Source: an uncultured Clostridia bacterium (GTDB taxonomy: Bacteria > Bacillota > Clostridia > Lachnospirales > Lachnospiraceae). Taken from it: a stretch of 9,049 bases of DNA. The notes beneath the pieces are model-generated. The model was not told the origin of the DNA and searched no databases. It saw only the letters and a list, made by a program, of their open reading frames with translations. Shown here in pieces: positions 1 to 6,060 of the stretch. The stretch covers positions 1 to 9,049 of the forward strand of contig CAMHMG010000120.1 of assembly GCA_946186175.1 (NCBI GenBank), given 5' to 3'. Numbering within the stretch: the first letter of the stretch is position 1; each line of letters starts with the position of its first letter. Both the position numbers and the translations under genes were made by a program.

Positions 1-60
1 GGTGCCTCTGTTACAGGTGCTTCCGTTACAGGCGCTTCTGTTGCCGGTGCTTCTGTATTC
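1..60 (-). repeat. 15-bp tandem repeat coding TEAP[VA] units
   Basis: About four copies of a 15-bp unit (plus-strand form like GGTGCTTCTGTTACA) in frame with the secreted protein, each coding five residues of the type T-E-A-P-V/A. Differences between copies are mostly at third codon positions. The array runs off the left edge, so its full copy number is unknown. Confidence 0.8.
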
Positions 61-176
61 TCCACCGGAGCCTCTTCTCCGGTTGCTTGACTTACAAATG
101 ACGGATAAGCAAAACTGCCCATAAGAAGTGCCCCAATCAATACGTAATTCAATATTGTTCTTCTTCTGTTAATCAC
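1..176 (-). CDS. Secreted protein with Thr-Glu-Ala-Pro repeat, N-terminal fragment
   Basis: The first 58 codons of a gene that runs off the left edge. I chose the GTG at 176-174 because a strong GGAGG (189-185) precedes it by 8 bases. The protein begins with a basic stretch (INRRRT), then a hydrophobic segment (about residues 8-27), then SQATGEE, which is a typical signal peptide with cleavage probably near SQA-T. After it comes a low-complexity region of five-residue units (TEAPV, TEAPA), coded by near-identical 15-bp units at about 1-60. Such Pro/Thr/Glu linkers are common in Gram-positive cell-surface proteins. The gene starts 52 bases after ftsX with no terminator between, so it is probably co-transcribed with ftsEX. 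A peptidoglycan hydrolase or FtsEX-dependent partner is a reasonable guess from position, since M23 or NlpC/P60 enzymes often follow ftsX. No catalytic domain is visible here, so the function is unproven. Confidence 0.75.
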   Translation of the reverse strand, partial: MINRRRTILNYVLIGALLMGSFAYPSFVSQATGEEAPVENTEAPATEAPVTEAPVTEA

Positions 177-228
177 AATATCAACCTCCATTATCCCATC
201 CAGCTATGTTTCATAGATATACAACATA

Positions 229-1140
229 TCAAACATGTAAATGCTTATGTGTAGTAAGCAGACTGGCAAAGAATCCGATTCCAATACCTAACAATAATGC
301 AATCGGAGTTATTCCCTTGATAACTTCCTCCGTAGAAACAAAATGAATCAGATTAGCAACAACATTATAGTGTTCTGTAAGATAATCAACCACACCATCA
401 TACATAAAGTATAGCAAGGCAATTGGGATTACAGAACCTATGACCCCGATCATCACCCCTTCAACCAAAAACGGTGTTCTTACAAAGCTGTCTTTAGCTC
501 CTATAAGCTTCATTATTGCTATTTCCTCTTTACGGACAGATATACCTATAGTTATTGTATTACTTATCAAAAACATTGAGACAAATAACAGGATCAATAT
601 AAGTCCAAGCGAAGCATATCCCACAAATAAATTAATTGAATTAAGACTCTTCGCAGTACCTTCACTGCTGTTGACCTTTCTGACATTAGGAATAGCCTTA
701 ATGGCTTTAACTGTATCCTCCTGAAGACTTATGTCCTTTAATGTTATCTCATACGAAGATGCATCCTCTAACGGATTGTCTGAGCCAAATATATTCTGAA
801 CGTAATTCATATCTCCGTTATATACATCATTGACATAGTTCTTCCATGCAACATCTGATGATACATAGTTGATAGTATCAACATTGGCTATAGCCTTGAT
901 TTCATTTCCTATATCCATTATTCGCTGCTCATCAAGTCCCTTTTCAAAAAACACAGTTACGGTAAGCGAGTCCTCAATCATCTTAACTTCATGTTTCATA
1001 TTAAGAACAACCGAATAAAACACTCCAAAAAGAAACAGACAGGCAATTATCGTACCGATTGAAGCCAATGAAAACAGAAGGTTTCTACGGATATTGATAA
1101 AGCCCTGTTTGAAACTATATCTCAATGTACTAATCTTCAT
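229..1140 (-). CDS. ftsX: Cell division protein FtsX (ABC transporter permease-like)
   Basis: Membrane half of the FtsEX complex, which uses ATP hydrolysis by FtsE to activate peptidoglycan hydrolases outside the membrane during division or growth. The protein has the FtsX layout: a short basic cytoplasmic N-terminus with LRYSFKQGFINIRRN, a first membrane segment, an extracellular domain of about 120 residues, then three more membrane segments. Counted from an upstream GTG at 1152, the segments are about 25-50, 176-199, 229-250 and 280-300. The cytoplasmic loop after the second segment carries the family signature around ISVRKEEIAIMKLIGAK. I prefer the ATG at 1140 (303 residues). AGAGGGTGG lies 8 bases before it, whereas the GTG at 1152 would abut the purine tract with no spacing. 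With this start the gene overlaps the end of ftsE by 11 bases, suggesting translational coupling. Length and topology are normal for Gram-positive FtsX. Confidence 0.95.
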   Translation of the reverse strand: MKISTLRYSFKQGFINIRRNLLFSLASIGTIIACLFLFGVFYSVVLNMKHEVKMIEDSLTVTVFFEKGLDEQRIMDIGNEIKAIANVDTINYVSSDVAWKNYVNDVYNGDMNYVQNIFGSDNPLEDASSYEITLKDISLQEDTVKAIKAIPNVRKVNSSEGTAKSLNSINLFVGYASLGLILILLFVSMFLISNTITIGISVRKEEIAIMKLIGAKDSFVRTPFLVEGVMIGVIGSVIPIALLYFMYDGVVDYLTEHYNVVANLIHFVSTEEVIKGITPIALLLGIGIGFFASLLTTHKHLHV

Positions 1141-1816
1141 ATCTATATCCACCCTCTTTTACATCACTGATAATCTGACCCTTCTTCAATCTGATAACGC
1201 GTTTTTTCATCTGGTCAACTATCTCTCTATTATGTGTAACCACTACAACTGTAGTTCCTTTTTTGTTGATCTCTTCAAGAAGTGTCATAATCTCTTCTGA
1301 ATTCTTCGGATCAAGATCACCTGTCGGCTCATCTGCCAAAATAATATCCGGACGGTTAATCATAGCTCTGGCAATTGCAACTCTTTGCTGCTCACCACCG
1401 GACAATTCGCGCGGATACTGTTTATACTGATCCGCAAGCCCCACCATCGTCAACATAGCAGGGACCTCACGTCTGATCTCCTTCATAGGTTTCTCTATAA
1501 CCTGCTGGGCAAATGCAACATTCTCAAAAACAGTTCTGTCCTTTAACAACCTGAAATCCTGAAATACTACTCCAAGCTTTCTGCGAAGCATTGGTATCTC
1601 TCTTCTCTTAAGCTTACTGTACGCTTTACCCTCAACGGTAATCTCACCTTGGGTTGGTGTAAGTTCCTTAAGAAGTAATTTGATAAGAGTAGTTTTTCCG
1701 GATCCACTGCTGCCTACTATAAAAACAAATTCACCTTTGTTAATGTGAAATGTTACATCATCCAATGCCTTTTTTCCTGTAGGATATTTCATTGTCACAT
1801 GGTCGACCACTATCAT
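1130..1816 (-). CDS. ftsE: Cell division ATP-binding protein FtsE
   Basis: Cytoplasmic ABC ATPase that pairs with FtsX; 228 residues, the usual FtsE length. All ABC motifs are present: Walker A GSSGSGKTT at about 35-43, Q-loop Gln86 in VVFQDFRLL, signature LSGGEQQR at 138-145, Walker B IILADEP at 158-164 followed by TGDLDP, and the H-loop His195 in VVTHN. The N-terminal VTMKYPTGKKAL and the VFQDFRLLKDRTVFENV stretch are characteristic of FtsE rather than of importer ATPases. The ATG at 1816 has AAAGGA about 8 bases upstream. The 3' end overlaps ftsX by 11 bases, so the two are almost certainly translated together in equal amounts. The gene begins 79 bases after the CdaR-type regulator and may be read from that gene's promoter or from an AT-rich start site in the spacer. 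Confidence 0.97.
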   Translation of the reverse strand: MIVVDHVTMKYPTGKKALDDVTFHINKGEFVFIVGSSGSGKTTLIKLLLKELTPTQGEITVEGKAYSKLKRREIPMLRRKLGVVFQDFRLLKDRTVFENVAFAQQVIEKPMKEIRREVPAMLTMVGLADQYKQYPRELSGGEQQRVAIARAMINRPDIILADEPTGDLDPKNSEEIMTLLEEINKKGTTVVVVTHNREIVDQMKKRVIRLKKGQIISDVKEGGYRYED

Positions 1817-1846
1817 AGGAGTGTTCCTTTCTTTATAAAGATTTAC

Positions 1847-1874
1847 TGCCCGACGAGGAACATCCCACCGGGCA
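1847..1874 (-). other. Hairpin in the ftsE leader
   Basis: TGCCCG (1847-1852) is the exact reverse complement of CGGGCA (1869-1874), with a 16-base loop in which GGA/TCC could form a short inner helix. It is the only GC-rich piece in the 79-base spacer between the regulator and ftsE. Neither strand has a T-run after the stem, so it is not a standard terminator. It could be an mRNA-stabilising or processing hairpin in front of ftsE. An AT-rich tract upstream on the minus strand contains TATAAT (1895-1890) and TATACT (1881-1876), but I found no convincing -35 box, so no promoter is called. Confidence 0.4.
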
Positions 1875-1895
1875 TAGTATATAAAAAATATTATA

Positions 1896-2984
1896 TTAAT
1901 ATTCTAATGTTTCCATATATTTCATATATTTTACAACCATTAAGGCAATCTTAAAGGTTATCGCATCCTCAAAAACTCTCAGGTCTAAGCCAGTACTCTT
2001 CTGCAGCTTATCAAGTCTGTAAACCAGAGTATTTCTGTGAATATACAGCTGTCTTGAAGTCTCAGATACATTAAGACTGTTCTCAAAGAACTTATTAATA
2101 GTTGTAAGTGTTTCATCATCAAAATCATCCGGAGAACGATTCTCAAATATCTCCTTGATAAACATCTTACAAAGAGGAATCGGAAGCTGATAAATAAGAC
2201 GTCCTATTCCAAGATTGCTATAAGCTATAATATTGCGGTTTCCGTAGAATATCTTTCCAACATCAAGCGCCATCTTAGCTTCCTTATATGATCTTGAAAC
2301 TTCTTTGAGTTCATTTACAATAGTACCATATGCAACATGAACTGAAGACATCGCCTCTGTATTTAACATATCAACAATAACCTTGGCAGTCTTAGTCATA
2401 TCCTCATAAGTTTCATTCTGCTTAACCTCTTTGACAAGAATAATATTCTTCTCATCAACAGCAGTAACAAAATCCTTGGTCTTACTTGAGAATATATTTC
2501 TCACTGTCTCAAGTGCATTAGTATCCTTCTCATTCTTAGTCTCAATTATGAATACCAATCTTCTTACTTCGGCATCGATATGTAATTTCTTTGCACGATT
2601 ATATATATCCACCAAAAGAAGATTGTCGAGGAGTAAGTTCTTAATAAAGTTGTCCTTATCAAATCTTTCCTTGTATGCTACTAAGAGATTCTGTACCTGA
2701 AATGCTGCAATCTTACCGATCATATATACATCATCAGCTTCACCCTTAGCAATGATAATATATTCCAACTGGTTATCATCAAAAACTTTAAAAAACTGGT
2801 ATCCGGAAAGCATCTGACTCTCTGCAGGTGAGTCTGCAAAAGCAAGCACAGACTTCTCATATTCCACTGTTTCACGCATTGTTGAAGCAAGTGCCTTTCC
2901 CTCCGTATCCATTACACACAAATCAATTCTTGTGATAGACTTAATTCCCTCAATAGTATCCTGCAAAATCTGATTTGATATCAT
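1896..2984 (-). CDS. CdaR/PucR-family transcriptional regulator
   Basis: 362-residue cytoplasmic DNA-binding regulator with the CdaR layout. The N-terminal part (about 1-105, starting ISNQILQDTIEGIKSI) resembles the putative sugar-diacid recognition domain. A central region (about 110-255) looks like the degenerate GGDEF-like domain of the family and includes the typical VAYGTIVNELKEVSRSYKEA. The C-terminal PucR-type helix-turn-helix lies at about 293-350, with the diagnostic SETSRQLYIHRNTLVYRLDK. CdaR itself senses sugar diacids in Enterobacteria; the ligand here cannot be read from the sequence. The ATG at 2984 has AGGAG 9 bases upstream. The gene has a well-formed promoter within a palindrome directly upstream (3009-3051), which fits self-regulation. 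No sugar-acid catabolic genes are nearby; the downstream neighbours are ftsE and ftsX, so a role in timing cell-wall or division functions is possible but is only inferred from position. Confidence 0.9.
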   Translation of the reverse strand: MISNQILQDTIEGIKSITRIDLCVMDTEGKALASTMRETVEYEKSVLAFADSPAESQMLSGYQFFKVFDDNQLEYIIIAKGEADDVYMIGKIAAFQVQNLLVAYKERFDKDNFIKNLLLDNLLLVDIYNRAKKLHIDAEVRRLVFIIETKNEKDTNALETVRNIFSSKTKDFVTAVDEKNIILVKEVKQNETYEDMTKTAKVIVDMLNTEAMSSVHVAYGTIVNELKEVSRSYKEAKMALDVGKIFYGNRNIIAYSNLGIGRLIYQLPIPLCKMFIKEIFENRSPDDFDDETLTTINKFFENSLNVSETSRQLYIHRNTLVYRLDKLQKSTGLDLRVFEDAITFKIALMVVKYMKYMETLEY

Positions 2985-3008
2985 CCCTTCTCACTCCTAT
3001 CTTGTAAG

Positions 3009-3051
3009 CTTTTTTCACATTATATAATTTAACAGAAAATTGTGAAAAAAG
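3009..3051. promoter_or_regulatory. Palindrome with 11-bp arms enclosing the promoter (candidate operator)
   Basis: CTTTTTTCACA (3009-3019) and TGTGAAAAAAG (3041-3051) are perfect inverted copies separated by 21 bases. The arm centres are 32 bp apart, about three helical turns, so both arms face the same side of the DNA. One arm supplies the -35 box and the other begins at the edge of the -10 box. A dimeric repressor bound there would block RNA polymerase. The adjacent CdaR-type regulator is the natural candidate, but this is inference. The arms are rich in A and T, so chance similarity is not excluded. Confidence 0.5.
3019..3046 (-). promoter_or_regulatory. Sigma-A-type promoter of the CdaR-like gene
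   Basis: On the minus strand TTCACA (3046-3041; five of six matches to TTGACA) is followed after 16 bases by a perfect TATAAT (3024-3019). Transcription would start near 3012, giving a leader of about 28 bases that contains the AGGAG ribosome binding site. This is the best promoter in the window. Its position after the stop of the ATPase gene indicates that the regulator, and possibly ftsEX, form a separate transcription unit. Confidence 0.7.
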
Positions 3052-3094
3052 AAAGTATAATAATAACATTTTTTTTAAATGATTAATAATAAAA

Positions 3095-4477
3095 CTATTT
3101 TTCTGACCGTCCGGCAAGGTAATTAATAAACTGCTGAGCTGTTCTTCCCGATATTCCTCCATGTGAAAGCTCCCATTTATTGGCTTCTGCACACAATTCT
3201 TTCTCTGAAAGATTGATAGACGGTTCTCTTTTTGCCAGCTCACATACGATATTAAAGAACTCCTTCTGATTAGGCGCCGAAAAACTGATTGTTACACCAA
3301 ACCTGTTAACCAGAGATAATTTTTCATGCATCGTGTCTGAATGGTGTATCTCCTCACCACCTGTTTCCATGTCGTTCCTGTCATTCCAGGTTTCTCTGAT
3401 CAGATGTCTCCGATTAGATGTCGCATAAATGAGCACATTGTCAGGCTTCGTCTCGACGCCACCCTCTATAACAGCTTTTAAGAATTTGTACTCAATCTCA
3501 AATTCTTCAAAAGACAGATCATCCATATATATTATGAACCTGTAATTCCTGTTCTTGATCATTGAGATTACCGTCGACAGATCCTTGAACTGATGCTTAT
3601 ATATCTCAATCATCCTAAGTCCCTTGTCATAGTATTGGTTGATGATCGCTTTGATACAAGTTGACTTTCCTGTTCCGGCAGAGCCAAACAACAGACAATT
3701 GTTAGCCGGTTTTCCATACACAAATGCTTCTGTATTATCGACAAGTTTCTTCTTCTGAATCTCATATCCCACCAGATCATCAAGAACAACATTTTCCGTG
3801 TTATTAATAGGGTAAATGTCTACCTTATCACCCACATTTCTGATTCGAAACGCCTTATTAAGACCGAACATTCCCACACCGTAAGAATTATAGAATTCTG
3901 TAATATTATCAAAAAATCCTTTTGCATCATCACAGGTCTCAAGTTTCTTAGAAAGATTTCTCACTTTTTCAGACACATTGTAATTATACATTCTTTCCTT
4001 CTTAACTATTGCCTTGTAATTGGAAATAGTTGAGAAACAGTCTATGCCAAGTTCCTTCTCAATCTCAGAGAAATCAAAGTCAAACAATGCCTTAAAGATT
4101 GCAAAATCATTCATTGCAAAATGATTGACACTTCCATCGTTAGCTCCAACCTTTTCACAGGTTAATGTAAATGAATTCTCATTAGTTATCATCACAAACA
4201 CTAGATAATTATGCCATAGGTTATCATCAAATCCGTAATCCGTAGAAAGATCCAACAGCCTCTTAATCTCGGTATATATTCTGGTAATCAGCGACTCTTT
4301 GCTGATATGCTTCTTATCTGTAATTTCAGCAAGCTTTGATGCGCTAAATGCCGACGAATCTGACAGTACATTTTCTTTATACCAGTCAAAATCCTCGAAT
4401 ATATTGGCAAGTCTTTTTAGGATGCTGTCCTCTCCAACCTCCCTATACACAATTAATTTGGAAACCTGCTTATACAT
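3095..4477 (-). CDS. DUF815-type AAA+ ATPase
   Basis: 460-residue cytoplasmic ATPase. The first 220 residues are an all-helical-looking region of unknown role. The AAA+ module follows: Walker A GSAGTGKS at 265-272, Walker B FIIYMDDLSFEE at 314-325, sensor 1 in YATSNRRHLI at 351-360, a likely arginine finger at Arg392 in SLVNRFG, and a sensor 2-like GGISGRTAQQF at 440-450. The arrangement YMDDLSFEE / ATSNRRHLI / NRFG is typical of the DUF815 (ATP-binding protein) family. The biological substrate of that family is, to my knowledge, not established. The ATG at 4477 has GAGAGGA 11 bases upstream. The gene is separated from the DUF4317 gene by a 297-base spacer filled with a large inverted repeat, so its expression may depend on that structure or on a promoter within it. 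No oddities in the motifs. Confidence 0.88.
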   Translation of the reverse strand: MYKQVSKLIVYREVGEDSILKRLANIFEDFDWYKENVLSDSSAFSASKLAEITDKKHISKESLITRIYTEIKRLLDLSTDYGFDDNLWHNYLVFVMITNENSFTLTCEKVGANDGSVNHFAMNDFAIFKALFDFDFSEIEKELGIDCFSTISNYKAIVKKERMYNYNVSEKVRNLSKKLETCDDAKGFFDNITEFYNSYGVGMFGLNKAFRIRNVGDKVDIYPINNTENVVLDDLVGYEIQKKKLVDNTEAFVYGKPANNCLLFGSAGTGKSTCIKAIINQYYDKGLRMIEIYKHQFKDLSTVISMIKNRNYRFIIYMDDLSFEEFEIEYKFLKAVIEGGVETKPDNVLIYATSNRRHLIRETWNDRNDMETGGEEIHHSDTMHEKLSLVNRFGVTISFSAPNQKEFFNIVCELAKREPSINLSEKELCAEANKWELSHGGISGRTAQQFINYLAGRSEK

Positions 4478-4514
4478 AATACACTTTATCCTCTCAAAAA
4501 TATACTCTTCTGTT

Positions 4515-4764
4515 ATTGCGAAACTCTTTTTTCTTTTTATGCTCTGTACATATTATACAGTTCCATCGCAGGCACGCTCTCGCTGCTCAGCGCACGCAAC
4601 GGTACTAAATTCGTGCAACGCACTCATTAAGTACCGGCGGCTTGATAACTGAGGCCTTGACGAACGTAGTGAGCCTAGTCCGAAGTATACAACGGAAAGC
4701 ACAATGCGCATGGAATCTGTACAATATGTACAAAGCCTTACACAACAAGCATGAGTTTCGCAAT
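4515..4764 (-). repeat. 250-bp imperfect inverted repeat / branched RNA-like element
   Basis: The spacer between the DUF4317 and ATPase genes is almost wholly occupied by nested inverted repeats. The outer arms are a perfect 12-bp pair, ATTGCGAAACTC (4515-4526) and GAGTTTCGCAAT (4753-4764). Inside, 4541-4560 pairs with 4717-4736 over 20 positions, then CCATCGCA (4563-4570) with TGCGCATGG (4705-4713; one bulged base), then GCTCTC (4576-4581) with GAAAGC (4695-4700, one wobble). At the tip are two separate hairpins: 4601-4616 with 4620-4635 (13 of 16 pairs, 3-base loop), and 4648-4679. In the 20-position helix the two differences between arms become G-U pairs in the minus-strand transcript but C-A mismatches in the other strand. 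This favours an RNA fold made in the direction of the genes. The outline also fits a miniature inverted-repeat transposable element, though I see no target-site duplication. No protein gene is supported in this stretch. Confidence 0.7.
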
Positions 4765-4774
4765 CACCTGACAT

Positions 4775-5932
4775 TTACTCCAAAATCTCTCCGGTCTCGA
4801 CATCTACATTGAGAACATTTATACCATTCACTTCAACGCTGTCGTTAACCTCGATCAAAATATACTGTCTTCCGTCAATTACCCTTGACTCTACAAGATC
4901 GGTGCGTTCAGGTTTTACCTTAATGACGACATCAGGAGTCTTAATATCGAAGCTGCGTGTACTTGCAACAGTTGCGGCACTGAATTTCGGATTGTCATCA
5001 TCACACACAATGCTGTCAAAAGCCTCATCAAATGATTCCAGAGCCTTTTCTTTAACTCCGCTGTCCTCTAAGAGCTTCTTCATGTCCATCTTATCAAGCT
5101 CCGGCGGTACTTCTGCATCCTTTCTGGCTTCATAATACTCATTAAGATTTTCATGTATTGTCTTAACTGTCTCAAAATCGCACTGCGAACCCAATGAGTT
5201 TTCTATAATATCCTGAAATGTTTCCTGCTGAGCCTTATATGAAAGCGGCGCGCCACATCCCAAAACCTTGTCGATAAAATTCTCCTGCAAAAGCTCTGAA
5301 TTCTTCGTGTAATAAAGCAATCCATGCACATCTGTATTTCTGTCATTAAATGCAGGAAAAAGAAAACCATGAGTTGGCGCCAAAACAAGCCAGTCTCTTA
5401 TGCGGCTTTCGATACTGTTGTGCTTCTCGTTATAACAAAGTCCTGCATCCGTAAGTTTAACGGGACATATACTGCACAACACATAATCATATACATATTC
5501 TGACGCGTCTTCATTCTCCATTCCATCGGAAGTCTTACCCGGAACATCATATGCTGCATAAATCAGAATAATATAGTAGTTCTCACCATATTCATATGAT
5601 TCGATAACCTTGTCATAGAACTGCGAAACCAGATTCTCATCCTCCAATTTGGAATTCTTAAGCCTTAATAAAAATTCCTGTGTTCCTCCCGGCTTTTCCT
5701 GATCATTGGGGAATTCCATATTGATAAGATTCTTTCCTATGGTTCCGGACAATGTATTCTTAAAAATGGTAAAATATTTGAAATTCTCTTCCTCTGTCAA
5801 CATCAAAAATGTCTGGGAAAGCTCTGTTTTCTTATTCTTATCACCGTCTACATAGCACCCGCATATCCTTGTTATCGTGCAATGCTCCGGTGTAAATTGC
5901 TTCTTTATCTCATTGATCTCTTTCTTATTCAT
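4775..5932 (-). CDS. DUF4317 domain-containing protein
   Basis: 385-residue protein recognised as the DUF4317 family from its opening NKKEINEIKKQFTPEHCTI, TRICGCYVDGDKNKKTE, the central ENYYIILIYAAYDVPGK, the CSICPVKLTDAGLCYN segment and the C-terminal TPDVVIKVKPERTDLVESR. The family occurs mainly in Clostridia and its function is unknown as far as I know. I see no signal peptide or membrane segment, so it is probably cytoplasmic. Three of the Cys residues (in ICGCYVD and CSICP) sit in short C-x-C or C-x-x-C settings that could bind metal, but this is speculative. The ATG at 5932 has AAGGAG 10 bases upstream. The length is full, with no sign of truncation. It stands between two structured spacers and next to a DUF815-type ATPase; neighbourhood alone does not give it a role. 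Confidence 0.9.
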   Translation of the reverse strand: MNKKEINEIKKQFTPEHCTITRICGCYVDGDKNKKTELSQTFLMLTEEENFKYFTIFKNTLSGTIGKNLINMEFPNDQEKPGGTQEFLLRLKNSKLEDENLVSQFYDKVIESYEYGENYYIILIYAAYDVPGKTSDGMENEDASEYVYDYVLCSICPVKLTDAGLCYNEKHNSIESRIRDWLVLAPTHGFLFPAFNDRNTDVHGLLYYTKNSELLQENFIDKVLGCGAPLSYKAQQETFQDIIENSLGSQCDFETVKTIHENLNEYYEARKDAEVPPELDKMDMKKLLEDSGVKEKALESFDEAFDSIVCDDDNPKFSAATVASTRSFDIKTPDVVIKVKPERTDLVESRVIDGRQYILIEVNDSVEVNGINVLNVDVETGEILE

Positions 5933-5971
5933 GCTAATTTTTCTCCTTGATTAGTAGTTCGCTCTCTCTTC

Positions 5972-6053
5972 GCCATGCCGCCACTCGCCAACTTTAACAA
6001 CACTCTTTTGCCAGCAAGCTGTCAACGAGTTTTGTCAAAGTTATGCGCATGGC
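5972..6053 (-). other. Long imperfect hairpin between the dGTPase and DUF4317 genes
   Basis: The 128-base spacer carries two nested inverted repeats. The outer pair is GCCATGC (5972-5978) and GCATGGC (6047-6053), a perfect 7 bp. The inner pair is 5990-6005 with 6027-6042: 16 positions with one mismatch and one position that is a G-U pair in the minus-strand transcript. The 21-base loop contains a further small CAG/CTG helix. No T-run follows on the minus strand, so it is not a simple terminator. It lies in what would be the leader of the DUF4317 gene and ends about 40 bases before its start codon, leaving the AAGGAG free. A perfect TTGACA occurs twice on the minus strand (6038-6033 and 6025-6020), but no good -10 box follows either at normal spacing. 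Confidence 0.55.
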
Positions 6054-6060
6054 TCACTTT

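Noticed and set aside
3009..3051. Reading the palindrome after the ATPase gene as a Rho-independent terminator
   Set aside because: The stem is almost all A-T, the loop is 21 bases long, and the arms coincide with promoter boxes of the next gene; a promoter/operator fits better.
2950..3243. Open frame of 97 codons on the minus strand overlapping the ATPase end and the regulator start
   Set aside because: It is out of frame over two well-supported genes and crosses the promoter spacer; no recognisable protein features.
4553..4774. Open frame of 73 codons on the minus strand between the DUF4317 and ATPase genes
   Set aside because: It has no ribosome binding site, Cys/Arg/Ser-rich composition unlike the neighbours, and lies wholly inside the nested inverted repeats, which explain the sequence better.
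4505..4775. Target-site duplication that would prove the 250-bp element is a mobile element
   Set aside because: The bases outside the 12-bp arms (CTGTT on the left, CACCT on the right) are not direct repeats, so insertion is not demonstrated.
5997..6038. Promoter for the DUF4317 gene using the perfect TTGACA boxes
   Set aside because: The hexamers at 17 bp downstream (TGTTGT and GCTGGC) are poor -10 boxes and the boxes lie inside the hairpin stem, so I do not call a promoter.
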